A DNA stretch of 64,000 nt from CAVTHW01 sp963734625 (GTDB lineage Bacteria; Acidobacteriota; Terriglobia; Bryobacterales; Bryobacteraceae). The stretch lies in NCBI GenBank assembly GCA_963734625.1, contig CAVTHW010000018.1, forward strand, positions 248,001-312,000, written 5' to 3'. Shown piece after piece: positions 29,274-39,914 of this stretch; positions within the stretch are counted from its first letter, which is position 1, and every line of letters starts with the position of its first letter. Under the pieces are notes generated by a model. That model had not been told where the DNA came from, did no database searches, and saw nothing but the letters and a program-made list of their open reading frames with translations. Position numbers and translations under genes: made by a program.

Positions 29274-30749
29274 TCACCACGCGTAGTAACCCGGCTTCAC
29301 GCGCAGGATGAGATCGGGGCGCTTCACCTTCACTTGAATGCGCCGGTACTTCCCGTCGAAGCTCTGGTTCCGCGGCTGGTAACCGATGGTGTAGACGCTG
29401 CGCAGTTCCTCCACCACCTGCGCGTACACCGGCGCCATATCCCGAATCGACGTGGCACGAAACACGCGCCCCCCGCTCGCATCGGCCAGTTCGTGCAGCC
29501 GTTCGCTCAAGAACCCCGCGGTGAAACGGAGCCCGGACCGCGCCGGCAGCAGGATCGGGCACAGCAGAACGTTCGTCTTCTCGACCGCATTGAGCAGCTT
29601 CTCAAAAGGAACGCCGGACTCGACGGCCTCCTCACCGTCGCTGAGGACAGCCAGGACGGTGCGCTCCTGCGAGCGGCGCAGATCCTCCTGCGCGTACGAT
29701 AAGGCAATGCCGCTGTAAAGGGATGTCGCTTCCCGTATCTCAGGCAGGGTCTCAACCGACTGCCGCACCCACTTGAAGTCGGTCGTCAACGGCCACAGCA
29801 CCTCGAAGAGGTTGTTTTCCAGGGCGTAAAACGCGACCTGGTCCTGCGCTCGCGCCACATCCACGAACTTCAGCGCGGCCTGCCTCATCGCCGGCCGATC
29901 TTCCTGCTTGCTGCTACTCCAATCGAGCAGCAGCACCAGGTTGAACGGCAGCTCTTCCGCGGCGGCCTGGGTGACCTCTTGAGGAACGCCGTCTTCCAGC
30001 ACCTCGAAATCCTCCGGCTTCAGGCCGGGAACGGGATGTCCCTCGAGGTCGTAAACCGCCATGGAGAGGCTGACCAGCCGCGCCGCGCCGTCCTCCTTCG
30101 CGGGTCTTACCGGCAACCTATCCAGAATCGCCGCCGCATCTCCGATCGGCCGCACCCATGAATCCTCGGGCAGCGGCTCCTCCTCGAGCTCGAACCGGCC
30201 AGGGGCCCGAGCGCTCACCCTTATCTCGCCGTATGTGGCGTATCGGGGGGCAGGTCCCGAATCGTACACCGTCCAGGAGCCGTCCAATGCCCTACTCTCG
30301 AAGCGCACATCCTTCACTTTGGGAGAAGTTACTTCATTCGGTTTCTGTTCGGAGACCGCCCGAAGTCGCATAAGGGCCCAGGGCATAGCCAGCCGGATGT
30401 CGCCGCTGTTGGTGACCAGGTCCGCCCCGCGGATCAGACCGATGATCCGGATGGTCCCGCCATCGGTAACGGCTTCCAGGTTCGCCGCTTGGGGAACCGT
30501 AACCTCCAAGTCCACTTTGGCCCCATCCGCGGGCACACACTGCACCAGAAGCAGCCCAGGTTTCGCCGTGAGCTTGAGGTCGTCCGAGCGGCTCGCCCGC
30601 GAGGCGACCGAACCCCACACTTCAACCTTCTCCGCGCCCGCGACCGTCCGCACGGTGATACCTCCGGTCGGGTTCTCAACCCGCACCACCTCGGCCCAGG
30701 CCGCGGAACAGGCCAGATAAGCCACAATGACGAACAAGCCCCTAAGCAC
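29274..30749 (-). CDS. VWFA-related secreted protein, first paralogue
   Basis: The gene encodes 491 residues. A signal peptide (FVIVAYLACSAAWA) is followed by a beta-solenoid-like domain to about 180, a linker, and a domain starting MAVYDLEGHPVPGLKPEDFEVLEDG that is typical of acidobacterial VWFA proteins. The von Willebrand A fold follows (LVLLLDWSSSKQED near 275, an imperfect MIDAS where DxSxS is kept). The C-terminus reads VYTIGYQPRNQSFDG and ends in LRVKPGYYAW. Its role is unknown; such domains bind metal and other proteins. Confidence 0.85.
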   Translation of the reverse strand: MLRGLFVIVAYLACSAAWAEVVRVENPTGGITVRTVAGAEKVEVWGSVASRASRSDDLKLTAKPGLLLVQCVPADGAKVDLEVTVPQAANLEAVTDGGTIRIIGLIRGADLVTNSGDIRLAMPWALMRLRAVSEQKPNEVTSPKVKDVRFESRALDGSWTVYDSGPAPRYATYGEIRVSARAPGRFELEEEPLPEDSWVRPIGDAAAILDRLPVRPAKEDGAARLVSLSMAVYDLEGHPVPGLKPEDFEVLEDGVPQEVTQAAAEELPFNLVLLLDWSSSKQEDRPAMRQAALKFVDVARAQDQVAFYALENNLFEVLWPLTTDFKWVRQSVETLPEIREATSLYSGIALSYAQEDLRRSQERTVLAVLSDGEEAVESGVPFEKLLNAVEKTNVLLCPILLPARSGLRFTAGFLSERLHELADASGGRVFRATSIRDMAPVYAQVVEELRSVYTIGYQPRNQSFDGKYRRIQVKVKRPDLILRVKPGYYAW

Positions 30750-32122
30750 TCACCAAGCATAATAGCCCGGTCGGGTGCGGAGGGTGAGACCAGGGCGCTT
30801 TACCTTCACTTGAACGCGGCGATAATTCCCGTCGAAGTTCTGGTTCTGCGGGTAGTAGCCGATGCTGTAGACGCTGCGCAGCTCCTCGGCAACTTGCGCG
30901 TAGACCGGCGCCAGATCCCGAATCGACTTGGCCTTGAACAGCCTCCCTCCGCTGGCGTCGGCCAGTTGCTGCATTCCGCCACGCAGGTCTGTCAGGCTTC
31001 CCATCAGCCCAGAAAACGAAGGTGCAGGCAACAGAATCGGGTATACCAGGACAGGCAACTCCGCCACCGCGCCGCGCAGTTTCGCGAAGGAAACGTCAGG
31101 CGGCGCAGGCACGTAAAACAGATTCCCCGGAGCAGGCCAACGAAATGCAATTCCGTCAGTGATGACCACGAGCGCACTTCGGTCCCGAGCCAGATGCAGC
31201 GACTCCTGCGCAAAGGCCAGAGCAATCATCGCCACCAGGGACTTAATGCCAATAACCGTAGAGAAGGTCTCCGCCGACTCCAGCAGCCGGGTCCAGTCAG
31301 CCGTTAAAGGGCAGAGCACCCGGAGCACGTTTCCTCCTACCTGATAAAGCGCCACGCGATCCTGCGGCCGGGCGACACCCACAAACCCCCGCACGATCTC
31401 CTGTACGTTCTTGGGCGGCTCATACTCGAGAAGCAGCACGAGGTTGAATGCGAGTTCTTCCGAGGCGGCAATCGCCACCTTCTGTGGAACCCCGTCTTCC
31501 AGTACCTCGAAATCCTCCGGCTTCAGGCCGGGAACCGGATGTCCCTGACGGTCGTAGACCGCTCCTGAAAGGCTCACCAACCGCACGTTGGATGTGAAAA
31601 CAGGAGCGTCACTTGCCACGGCCGAGCTTTTTGCCTCAGGTGGCTGGGGAACCCGTAGAGAGCCAGGGCAGGCGTGGTTACTTGCAGCGGCTTACTCTTC
31701 GAAACAACCCGCACACGCATGAGCTCCCACGGAACCGCGAGTTTGACTTCGCCGTCGCCGGCGTCCAGGTCCACGTAGCGGATCAGGCCGTTGATCTCGA
31801 TTCTCCCGCTCTTGGTCGTGGCCTCCAGGGTGGCTGTGTGGGGGACGGTGACATCGACATCCACTCTGGCGCCGTCCGCAGGCTGGCATTGCACCAAGAA
31901 CAGCCCGGCTTCCTTTGTGTACCTCACGTCGTCCGGGCGAAGTGCCCGCGATTGAACCGAGGCCCGGACCTGCCCGCTGCTTCCACCCATAACCGATCGG
32001 ACAGTAATGTTTCCTAAAGGGTTCTCGACGCGGATAATCGTCCCCGCCCAAGCCACAGTACTGGCCAAACACGCCGAAATGACGAGCAAATACCCGCGCG
32101 CCGTCATGGCTGCAGTCAGCAT
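30750..32122 (-). CDS. VWFA-related secreted protein, second paralogue, one frame break
   Basis: The frames 32122-31574 and 31619-30750 join near 31655 to give about 457 residues. The N-terminal half has a signal peptide and the same solenoid-like start (RVENPLGNITVRSV) as the first paralogue. The second half repeats the GHPVPGLKPEDFEVLEDGVPQ block. Its MIDAS is degraded: LVLLLEYEPPKN replaces the DxSxS motif, so metal binding is probably lost. The ending LRTRPGYYAW matches its neighbour. It lies directly upstream of the first paralogue with no gap, so the two are a tandem duplication. Confidence 0.8.
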
Positions 32123-32207
32123 ATCATGAGATCCTTCTGGAGACCGTACTCCGCCTGAAACCTTTCTGACGGCGGTTACGACTACCCTCATTGAGGGGAG
32201 GCCTCTC

Positions 32208-34011
32208 ATGCGCGGAAAGTGTGTGCTGATCTGCTGCCTGGCCACTGCCGTTTGGGCTCAGGGGCCCGGCGGAGGAGGGTAGGGGCGGCGCGGGGGCGCC
32301 CCAGGGCCGAGGCGCCGGAACCACTGCGCAGGCCGGCCAGGGAGCCGCCCAGTCGCGGACGCCGGCCGTCACCGATCCCAAGAAGCTCGCCCGCATCGAA
32401 GGCCGCGTGGTGAATGCCGCGACGGGAGAGCCCATCCCGAGGGCTAGCCTGACACTGGCCGGGTCGGCCCAGGGCGCCAGTTCTAAGGCGGCCCGGTCCG
32501 ACTCCGAAGGCCGGTTCGTCATGGAGGCTCTCCAGCCCGGTTCCTACCGGCTGACCGGCGACCGGGTCGGCTTTCTCCGCCAAGGGTACGGTTCGCGAAC
32601 CCCCGGCGGCACCGCCGCGCCCCTGAACCTGTCCGAATCGCAGAGCCTGAAGGACGTCGAGCTGAGGCTGACGCCCCAGGGAGTCATCCTGGGAACGGTG
32701 CTTGACGACGAAGGCGACCCAACCCCGCGCGCCATGGTCACGGCTACTCAACTAGGCAGTTCCGCCAGCTCCGCGGGACGCGGAGGCGGGGGCCGCGGAG
32801 GAATGGGCGGCCAGCAATCCGGCGGAGGCTCCGCCACGGCTAATGACATCGGCGAATTCCGCATTGCCGGCCTTTCTCCCGGACGTTACACGGTTGTGGC
32901 TACAAGCCAGGGCCGGGGGGGAGGAGCAGGAGGCCGCGGAGGCGGGATGCCGGGGCAAATTGTCAGCGCCCAGGAGGACGAGGCGCTCCTGCCGACCTAC
33001 TACCCATCCACGCTTGACGCGACCGCTGCTGCGCCGGTGGAAGTAACTCCCGGCCAGGAGGTCGGCGGCGTCACCATTAGCCTGAGAAAAGGCTCTCTCT
33101 ACAAGGTGCAGGGGAAGGTTGCCGGCGCATCCAGCCAGGACATGGCCAACTTGAATATCATGCTGATGCGTCGCGGCAACGCTGGCATGGGCGGGATGGG
33201 GCGATCCGGGAATGGCTTGAACGCCGACGGGTCTTTCGAAATCACCCGAGTCCAGCCGGGCTCCTATTACCTGATTGCGCAGCGAATGGGAAGACAACAG
33301 CAGGGACCGGGCTTGCTTGGACGCGCTAACGTGGACGTATCCAGCAGCGACGTAACCGGCATCGTCGTGCCTTTAGCCGAACCGATCACGGTCACCGGAA
33401 CAGTCAAGGTCGAGGGCACGCAGCCGGCGAGTAACACGCGGCTGACCGTTTCCCTTAGCTCCATCGAGCGCTTGCCGGTGGGCTCTCCCAGCGCCCGGAT
33501 GACCGATGCTACCAGCTTCAAGCTGGACGCGGTCGCTCCCGACGCTTACTACATCACCTTTGGCGGCGTGCCGGCTGGAACTTACGTAAAATCCGTCCGC
33601 CTGAGCAACCAGGAAGTTCTCGAAAAGGGAATCGATCTTACTAACGTCCGGACCACGGCGAACCTTGATGTGCTGTTGAGCCCCAAGGCGGCCACCTTGA
33701 GCGGGATCGTGACGGACAAAGACCAGCCGCTCTCCGGAAGTTATGTGGTGATCCTGGCCGACCCTCCCCGCGAGGCCCAGATTTACCTGAATAAGTCCAC
33801 GACCACCGACCAGAACGGCAAGTTCTCGTTCAGCGGACTGGCCCCGGGCGACTACAAGCTGTACGCCTGGGAAGAGTACAGGCAAGGCACCACCCAGAAC
33901 CCGGACATGGCCAAGCCGTTCGAGCAGAAAGCCGTCAAAGTCAGCCTCAAGGAGAGCGCCACGGACACGGTCGAGCTGCCGGTACTCAAGGCCGAAGACG
34001 CGCGCAACTGA
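32208..34011 (+). CDS. Secreted carboxypeptidase-regulatory-like protein, one frame break
   Basis: ATG 32208 follows GAGGGGAGG. The signal peptide (VLICCLATAVWA) is followed by a Gly-rich stretch in which the frame breaks near 32279, in a G run. The rest reads uninterrupted from about 32283 to 34011, for about 600 residues in total. It contains at least three beta-sandwich repeats of CarboxypepD_reg type, with anchors GRVVNAATGEPIPRASLTL, GEFRIAGLSPGRYTVVA and GKFSFSGLAPGDYKLYAWE, divided by Gly-rich linkers. Such repeats occur on outer-membrane or exported proteins. Its partner is unknown. Confidence 0.75.
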
Positions 34012-34016
34012 CCCGG

Positions 34017-34301
34017 CTACTGCAGGCGGTTCCCGCGCCGCTCATTGAAGACCAGTTCGTCGAAGATGGCCAGCACCAGCTTGCGGTAGCTGTATACGCG
34101 CCGTAGGTCTTCGCGGAAGGGCGGGTCGTAGTAGCGGGCCCTCATCCACTTCTCCAGCAGTTGTGGAGAAACGTCGATTTCCCGCCTCAGCTTTTCGACC
34201 GAGTGGCCGCGCAGGGAGAGCCCGTAGAACATCGCCGCCTCCCGCTGCGGGGTGGCCCAGTCGACGTTGCCCCTCTGCCCCAGGCTGCCACCTCTTGGCA
34301 T
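34017..34301 (-). CDS. Small helical protein of unknown function
   Basis: ATG 34301 follows GAGGG by six bases and gives 94 residues; a longer start at 34370 is possible but would overlap vapC. The sequence (FYGLSLRGHSVEKLRREIDVSPQ) looks like a helix-turn-helix or transposase-like recognition fold, followed by a basic region. The stop lies five bases from the convergent gene. No signal peptide is present. A DNA-binding role is a guess. Confidence 0.5.
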   Translation of the reverse strand: MPRGGSLGQRGNVDWATPQREAAMFYGLSLRGHSVEKLRREIDVSPQLLEKWMRARYYDPPFREDLRRVYSYRKLVLAIFDELVFNERRGNRLQ

Positions 34302-34366
34302 AAAGCCCTCGAAAGAAAGTAGTATAGGCGCGTCCGAACGCGTTCGCAACCGCACTGGGCGAGCCG

Positions 34367-34756
34367 TCATGTAACGTGAAGCACGGCGAGGTTCGTGTAG
34401 CGAGCGATGGCGGTAAAGTCGCGGTCCCTGTGCCAAACAGACACGCTGTTCTCGATGGCGATAGCCGCGATGAGGCAGTCAACCGAGGAACGAATGCTGT
34501 AGCCCCGCTTTCGGCCTTGTCTGTAGATCTCGGCTGCTTCCAGGTACAGACGCAATGGCAACGGGTCGCTCAAAACCGGCAATGCTAGATATGCATCGCG
34601 AAAGGCCGCCGCGCCCGCGGCTTCGCGCAATCCCTGAAGAACCTCCTGGGTGACTGGCCCGCAAGTGGCGAACTCCAGGAGATCGTCGGGGGAGACCGTT
34701 CGCCCCATTCTGCCGTTGAGCAGCTCGATCCAAACTGAGGTGTCGACCAGGATCAC
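34367..34756 (-). CDS. vapC: VapC-type PIN-domain toxin
   Basis: The gene encodes 129 residues. The PIN nuclease acidic residues are visible: Asp in ILVDTSVWIELL near 4, Glu in TQEVLQGL near 38, Asp in RSSVDCLIAAIAI near 92 and Asp in WHRDRDFTAIA near 110. VapC toxins cut RNA and are held by the cognate antitoxin. It overlaps the upstream antitoxin gene by four bases. Confidence 0.85.
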   Translation of the reverse strand: MILVDTSVWIELLNGRMGRTVSPDDLLEFATCGPVTQEVLQGLREAAGAAAFRDAYLALPVLSDPLPLRLYLEAAEIYRQGRKRGYSIRSSVDCLIAAIAIENSVSVWHRDRDFTAIARYTNLAVLHVT

Positions 34757-34992
34757 CGGACGCTCTTCCGTCGTGACCGCCCGCCGCCGACGGCAGGCCG
34801 GTCCTCGCGCATCGCCTGCAGGTCACCTTCCCATAAGCCGTTCCCGAAGAACTGGTGGAGAGTCTGGAGCTTCTTCACCCGCAGGGTCTCCCGAAGCGCC
34901 ATATTGACCGCCGCCGAGTAGGTCCGCGCTCCCAGGACGCGCGTCGCCTCCTCCAGAACCTGCGCATCAAGCACAAGATTTGTGCGTTTCAT
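34753..34992 (-). CDS. vapB: VapB-family antitoxin
   Basis: This 79-residue protein starts MKRTNLVLDAQVLEEATRVL at ATG 34992. The N-terminal strand and helices match VapB antitoxins of the ribbon-helix-helix type (YSAAVNMALRETLR). The C-terminal basic tail would reach the toxin. It begins 29 bases after the metH stop, on the same strand. A TATCAT-like -10 lies about 10 bases upstream of the start and would overlap the end of metH. Confidence 0.8.
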   Translation of the reverse strand: MKRTNLVLDAQVLEEATRVLGARTYSAAVNMALRETLRVKKLQTLHQFFGNGLWEGDLQAMREDRPAVGGGRSRRKSVR

Positions 34993-35021
34993 GTGTATAT
35001 GATACCACCCAGCCGGCCGTC

Positions 35022-38000
35022 TCAAGTCCCCGCGACGCTGAAGTACACGCAATCCGGGTGGTGGAACACCAGCGCGCTGACGCTCGCTTCGGGGTCCATC
35101 ATAAGGCCTTCGGTCAGCCGGACGCCGATGTCCTCCGGCTCGCAGCAGCTTCCAGATCCCGGCCTGGTCCTCCAGGTTCGGGCAGGCGGGATAACCGAAG
35201 CTGTAGCGCTTACCCCGGTAGCGGGTCGCGAACCGGTTTGGCATGGTCATTGAAGGCGGGTCGGGAAAGCCCCAATCCTCGCGAATGCGCCGGTGCAGCC
35301 ACTCGGCGGCACCTTCCGCCGATTCCAGCGCCAGCGCCTGCAATGCGTGCGACCGGAAATACTCACCGGCAACCTTGGCCGCTTCGGCCCGCTCCCGGAC
35401 GCCCTCCCCGGCCGTCACCACGAAGATCACGATGTGGTCCCGGCCGCCGTCCTCAGCGTCGAGCACGAAATCGCTCAGCGAGAGCCCGTCCGGCTTGGCC
35501 TGACGGCCGAAGGCGAAGCGTGCAGATCGGGGTGGCCTCTCCCGGTTCGAACAACCGCACCGAGTTCGCTTCCCGCTCGGCCTCGAAGAACCGCCAGACC
35601 GCCCGGACCTGCATGAATCCGGCCGCCCAGCGCTTCACTTCTTCCACCTGGTGCAGCAGTTCCAGCGCCTTCGCGTCGTGTTCCGCCACTCCCTTCTCGA
35701 AATTGCCCCGGTAGCCCAAGTGCTTCCCGTAAAGCATCTGCGGATTGATGTAGCTCCAGACTTCGGCGAGTTGCGGCACGTCGCGCACCCTGCGGTCGAG
35801 GTAGGGCGCCTCTGGAATCGGCACGTCAACCCGCACCCTGGGTGAGCGCCGCTCGGATGCAACCGCGACAGGCTCCGCCGCCGGAGATTCCTGCGCCTCG
35901 ACTGCCGACGGCCGGTGAGCTTGCAAGCACCGTCTCGCGCGAGGCCGGGTTCATGAGCTCGTTCATCAGCCGCAGCCCGGTCATGGCGTCCCGGGCGTAA
36001 CAGACCGCCTCGCCGTAAGCCGGCGCGATCTTGGTCCGGGTGAACTTGTGCGAGAGAGCGGCTCCGCCCACCAGCAGCGGCACGCTGATCCCCGCCTCCC
36101 GCAGGTCCTGCGCGGTGACGGCCATTTGCTGCGCGCTCTTCACCAGCAGCCCGGAGAGCCCGATCGCGTCGGGGGAGTGCTCGTGGAAGGCTTGTATGAT
36201 GCGTTCGGGCGGCACCTTGATCCCCAGGTTGATCACTTCGTAGCCGTTGTTGGCCAGGATGATCTCCACCAGGTTCTTGCCGATATCGTGGACGTCGCCT
36301 TTCACCGTCGCCAGGATCACTTTGCCGCGCGTAGCCACCGAAGCTCTCTCCATGAACTGCTGCAGGTGCCCCACGGCGGCCTTCATGGCCTCGGCCGATT
36401 GCAGCACCTCCGCGACGATCAGCTCATTGTTGTTGAACAGCCGCCCGACCTCGCCCATTCCGGCCATCAAAGGTCCGTTGATGATTTCAAGCGGCGGCGT
36501 CCCTTCCTGGAGTTTCCGGTTCAGATCCTCGATCAAGCCGTCGCGCGTGCCCTCGACGATGTAGCTCGAGAGGCGCTGGTCCAATGGGAGCAGGTGCGTG
36601 TCCTTTTTGGCGCGCGGGCCGGCCTTCCGGAAGTGCTCGGTGATGGCCGCAATGTTGTGCTGGTTGATGGCGATCTTCTGCTCGCGGGTCTGCTCGCGCC
36701 AGTCTTCGGGAGCCAGCCGCAACTCCTCGGCGCCATCCGCCGGCGGCGTGTTGAACAACAGCCGCTCCGCCAGCCGCCGCTCCTCCTCCGGGATCGACGG
36801 GAAACGCTCCAACTTCTCCGCGTTAACGATCGCCAGGTCCAATCCCGCCTTGGTCGCGTAATAAAGAAAGACCGAGTTGACCACTTCGCGGGCCGCCGCC
36901 GGCAGGCCGAATGAGACGTTCGAGATCCCGAGGATGGTCTTGGCGTGAGGAATCCGCTCCTTGAAGAGCCGGACCCCTTCGATGGTTTCGACCGCCCCGC
37001 CGATGTAGTTCTCGTCGCCCGTCGCGCAGGGGAATACCAGCGCATCCAGAATAATGTCTTCGGGCGGAACGCCGTACTTCTCCGTTAGCAGCGCGTAGGA
37101 CCTTTCGGCGACGGCCAGTTTCCGCTCGCGAGTGAAGGCCTGGGCTTGCAGCGGATCTTCGTCGATCGACCCCACCACGAGCGCCGCCCCGTAGGCCCTG
37201 GCGATGGGGCAGACCAGTTCGAACTTCTCCTCGCCGTCCTCCAGGTTCACCGAGTTGATGATGCTTTTCCCCTGGCAGTATGTCAGAGCCAGCTCGACCG
37301 CGGCCGCATCGGTCGAGTCGATCATGATGGGGGCCTTGATCTTGCGGATCAGCCGTTCGTAAAACGGCGGGACGTCCTGCTTCTCCTCGCGCTCGCTGGA
37401 TTGCAGGCACACGTCCACGATGTGCGCGCCATTGCGCACCTGGCGGCGGGCGATCTCGCTCGCCTCCTCCCACTTCTCTTCGGCGATGAGTTGTTTGAAG
37501 AGCCGCGAGCCGATCATGTTGGTCCGCTCGCCGACAATCAGCGGGCGGCTGCTCGCCTCGGCCTCGACCAGTTCGACTCCCGAGTACATCGCCCTGTGGC
37601 TCGGCCCTGGCACGGCTCGCGGAGGCTTACCCTCGGCCATGGCGGCCAGCGCCCGAATGTGCGCGGGAGTCGTGCCGCAGCAGCCGCCCACCAGGTTCAG
37701 CCAGCCGTTGCGGACAAAGCGTTCCAACTGCGCGGCCAGCGTCTCCGGCGTTTCGCCGTACGCGCCCTCCTCGTTGGGAAGGCCGGCGTTCGGGTAGCAG
37801 GAAACCCGGGTCGAGGCCATCTCGTGCAGCGTGCGGATATGGTCCGTCATGAACTCCGGACCGGTGGCGCAGTTCAAGCCCACGGCCAGCAGGCCGGCCT
37901 GGGAGATCGACGCCCAGAACGCGTCGGCGGCCTGGCCGGCGAGCATGGCCCCCATGGCCTCGATGGTCGCCGAGGCGATCACCGGAATCTCCACGCCCAT

Positions 38001-38554
38001 CTCGCGCGCGGCCTGCCGGATGCCGAGCAGTCCCGCCTTCACGTTGCGGGTGTCCTGGCAGGTTTCAAGCAGCAGCAGGTCCACGCCGCCCTCGATGAGC
38101 GCCGCGGCCTGCTCGCGGTAAGCGTCGCGCAATTCGCGAAGCTGATGCCGCCGGTCACCGTAATGGCCTTCGTCGTGGGCCCCATGGCGCCGGCGACAAA
38201 GCGCGGCCGGCCTGGCCTGGCGGACTCCCCGGCGGCCTGGCGGGCAAGTTGCGCGGCGGCGCGGTTCAATTCGCCCGCGCGATCCTGCCAGCCGTACTCC
38301 GCCAGAACCACCCGCGTGGCGCCGAACGTATTCGTCTCGACGATGTCCGCGCCGGCTTCGAAGTACGCGCGATGGATGCCCAGGATGACGTCGGGCCGGG
38401 TCACACTCAGAATCTCGTTGCACCCTTCCAGGGCCGCACCGCCAAAGTCGGCCGCGCTCAGGCTGGCCTGTTGCAGCATCGTGCCCATGGCGCCGTCGAG
38501 GATCAAGATGCGCTCGTGGAGCGCGTCAACCAGAGCCTGGCTCGGATGCTTCAT
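35022..38554 (-). CDS. metH: Cobalamin-dependent methionine synthase, four frame breaks
   Basis: The total is about 1177 residues, normal for MetH. The homocysteine-binding domain has LDGAMGTMLQ near 20 and the zinc site NCATGPE and GGCCGTTPAHIR. The pterin domain has VGERTNMIGSR and NSVNLEDG. The B12 domain has DVHDIGKN with its cobalt-ligand His. The activation domain ends TRYRGKRYSFGYPACPNLED and DIGVRLTEGLMMDPEASVSA. Frame changes fall near 38137, 35922, 35520 and 35141; in each case the next segment continues the same domain. Because this is a housekeeping gene with all motifs intact, the shifts look like assembly errors. Confidence 0.93.
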
Positions 38555-38657
38555 ACCTGTAGACACCTTTGATTCTAACGGGTTCCCCTCTGGTCCCGCT
38601 GTGCTATTCTGATCGCTTGCGGACTACTTTCGACTTCTGAACAAAAGGAGAAATGCC

Positions 38658-39617
38658 GTGAAAGTTGGAGTATTTACCGCCATCCTGGCGGACCTTACCC
38701 TGGATCAAGTTATTGAGAAACTGAAGAGCAAAGGCATCAGTACGGTTGAACTGGGCACGGGCAACTACCCCGGCGACCCGCACTGCAAGCTGTCGATGCT
38801 GGAGAGCAAGACGGCGCTCAAGGAGTTCAAGCAGAAGCTGAGCGACAACGGGTTTACCATCAGCGCACTGAGCTGTCACGGCGAGCCGCTGCATCCCAAC
38901 CCGGTCATCGCCAAGGCGGCGCAGGAAGTGAGCCGCAAGACCATCCTCCTGGCCGAGAAGCTCGGAGTGCCTGTGGTAGTCGATTTCTCCGGCTGCCCGG
39001 GAGACCACGATCACGCCAAGTATCCCAACTGGGTCACCTCGGCCTGGCCCCCGCACTTCCAGCAGATCCTGGAGTGGCAATGGGAAAAGAAGGTCGCGCC
39101 CTATTGGATCAAACGCGCCCAATTCGCCGCGAATCATGGGGTGAAGATCGCCCTCGAGATGCACCCCGGTTTCGTGGTCCACAGCCCGCAGACGATGCTC
39201 AAGCTCCGCTCCATCGCCGGAAAGAACCTGGGCTGCAACTATGACCCGAGCCACCTGTTCTGGCAGGGCATCGACCCCATCGCCGCCGTCCGCATCCTGG
39301 GGGATGCCATTTTCCACGTCCATGCCAAGGACACCCAGATCTACAGCTACAACCTCCCCATGAGCGGCGTGCTCGATACCAAGCCTTACACCGACGAGCG
39401 CCATCGCGGCTGGATCTTCCGCGCCTGCGGCTGGGGCCACGACGCCGGCTGGTGGAAGGAGTTCATCTCCACCCTGCGCATGTACGGTTACGACTACGTT
39501 CTCTCCATCGAACACGAGGACAGCCTCATGTCGGGCGAAGAAGGCCTGACCAAGGCCATCAAATTCCTTAGTGAGATCGTCATTCAGGAAAAGCCCGGCG
39601 TCGCCTTCTGGGCGTAG
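38658..39617 (+). CDS. Sugar phosphate isomerase/epimerase-like TIM barrel
   Basis: The gene starts at GTG 38658, with AAAGGAG nine bases upstream, and encodes 319 residues. Xylose-isomerase-like TIM barrel features are visible: a metal Glu in VELGTGNYPGD, HGEPLHPN, IALEMHPGF, NYDPSHLFWQGID and FHVHAKDTQI, then SIEHEDSLM near the end. Enzymes of this group isomerise or epimerise sugars, inositols or related compounds. It is divergent from metH. A degraded copy of its 3' end lies just downstream. Confidence 0.88.
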   Translation: MKVGVFTAILADLTLDQVIEKLKSKGISTVELGTGNYPGDPHCKLSMLESKTALKEFKQKLSDNGFTISALSCHGEPLHPNPVIAKAAQEVSRKTILLAEKLGVPVVVDFSGCPGDHDHAKYPNWVTSAWPPHFQQILEWQWEKKVAPYWIKRAQFAANHGVKIALEMHPGFVVHSPQTMLKLRSIAGKNLGCNYDPSHLFWQGIDPIAAVRILGDAIFHVHAKDTQIYSYNLPMSGVLDTKPYTDERHRGWIFRACGWGHDAGWWKEFISTLRMYGYDYVLSIEHEDSLMSGEEGLTKAIKFLSEIVIQEKPGVAFWA

Positions 39618-39642
39618 CCGAGTGCTGGGCTCTGGAACGTGG

Positions 39643-39662
39643 GGCAGCCGTTCGCGGCTGCC
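39643..39662. repeat. REP palindrome
   Basis: GGCAGCC and GGCTGCC flank a six-base loop. It lies within a 39-base sequence (39619-39657) found again at 39876-39914 with one change. In the second copy the right arm is cut short by group II intron 1. Confidence 0.6.
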
Positions 39663-39758
39663 GCCGGGCTTCTACCCGGCGACGACCGGATTTGGCTTGC
39701 CTGTCGGCCCCAGTCACTCGCGGGTGACCAACAAGTGAACGTGGTTGGGCATGACCAC
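39657..39758 (-). pseudogene. RAYT (REP-associated transposase) fragment
   Basis: On the minus strand the sequence reads VVMPNHVHLLVTRE before a stop. This contains the HUH motif (HVH) of Y1 transposases of the REP-associated type. About 100 bases match the larger fragment at 43581-43680. Only a scrap remains. Confidence 0.65.
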
Positions 39759-39914
39759 GACGCCGCCTGGTGGAAGGAGTTCATCTCCACCCTGCGCATG
39801 TGGACAGCCTCATGTCGGGCGAAGAAGGCCTGACCAAGGCCATCCGGTTCCTCAGTGAGATCGTCATTCAGAAAACGAGTGCTGGGTTCTGGAACGTGGG
39901 GCAGCCGTTCGCGG
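39754..39914 (+). repeat. Degraded duplicate of the isomerase gene 3' end
   Basis: This stretch copies 39437-39657, the end of the isomerase gene and the sequence after it. It has an internal loss of 34 bases in the coding part and a second loss around the stop codon. Scattered base changes (for example AAATTC to CGGTTC) show that it is not recent. Confidence 0.7.
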
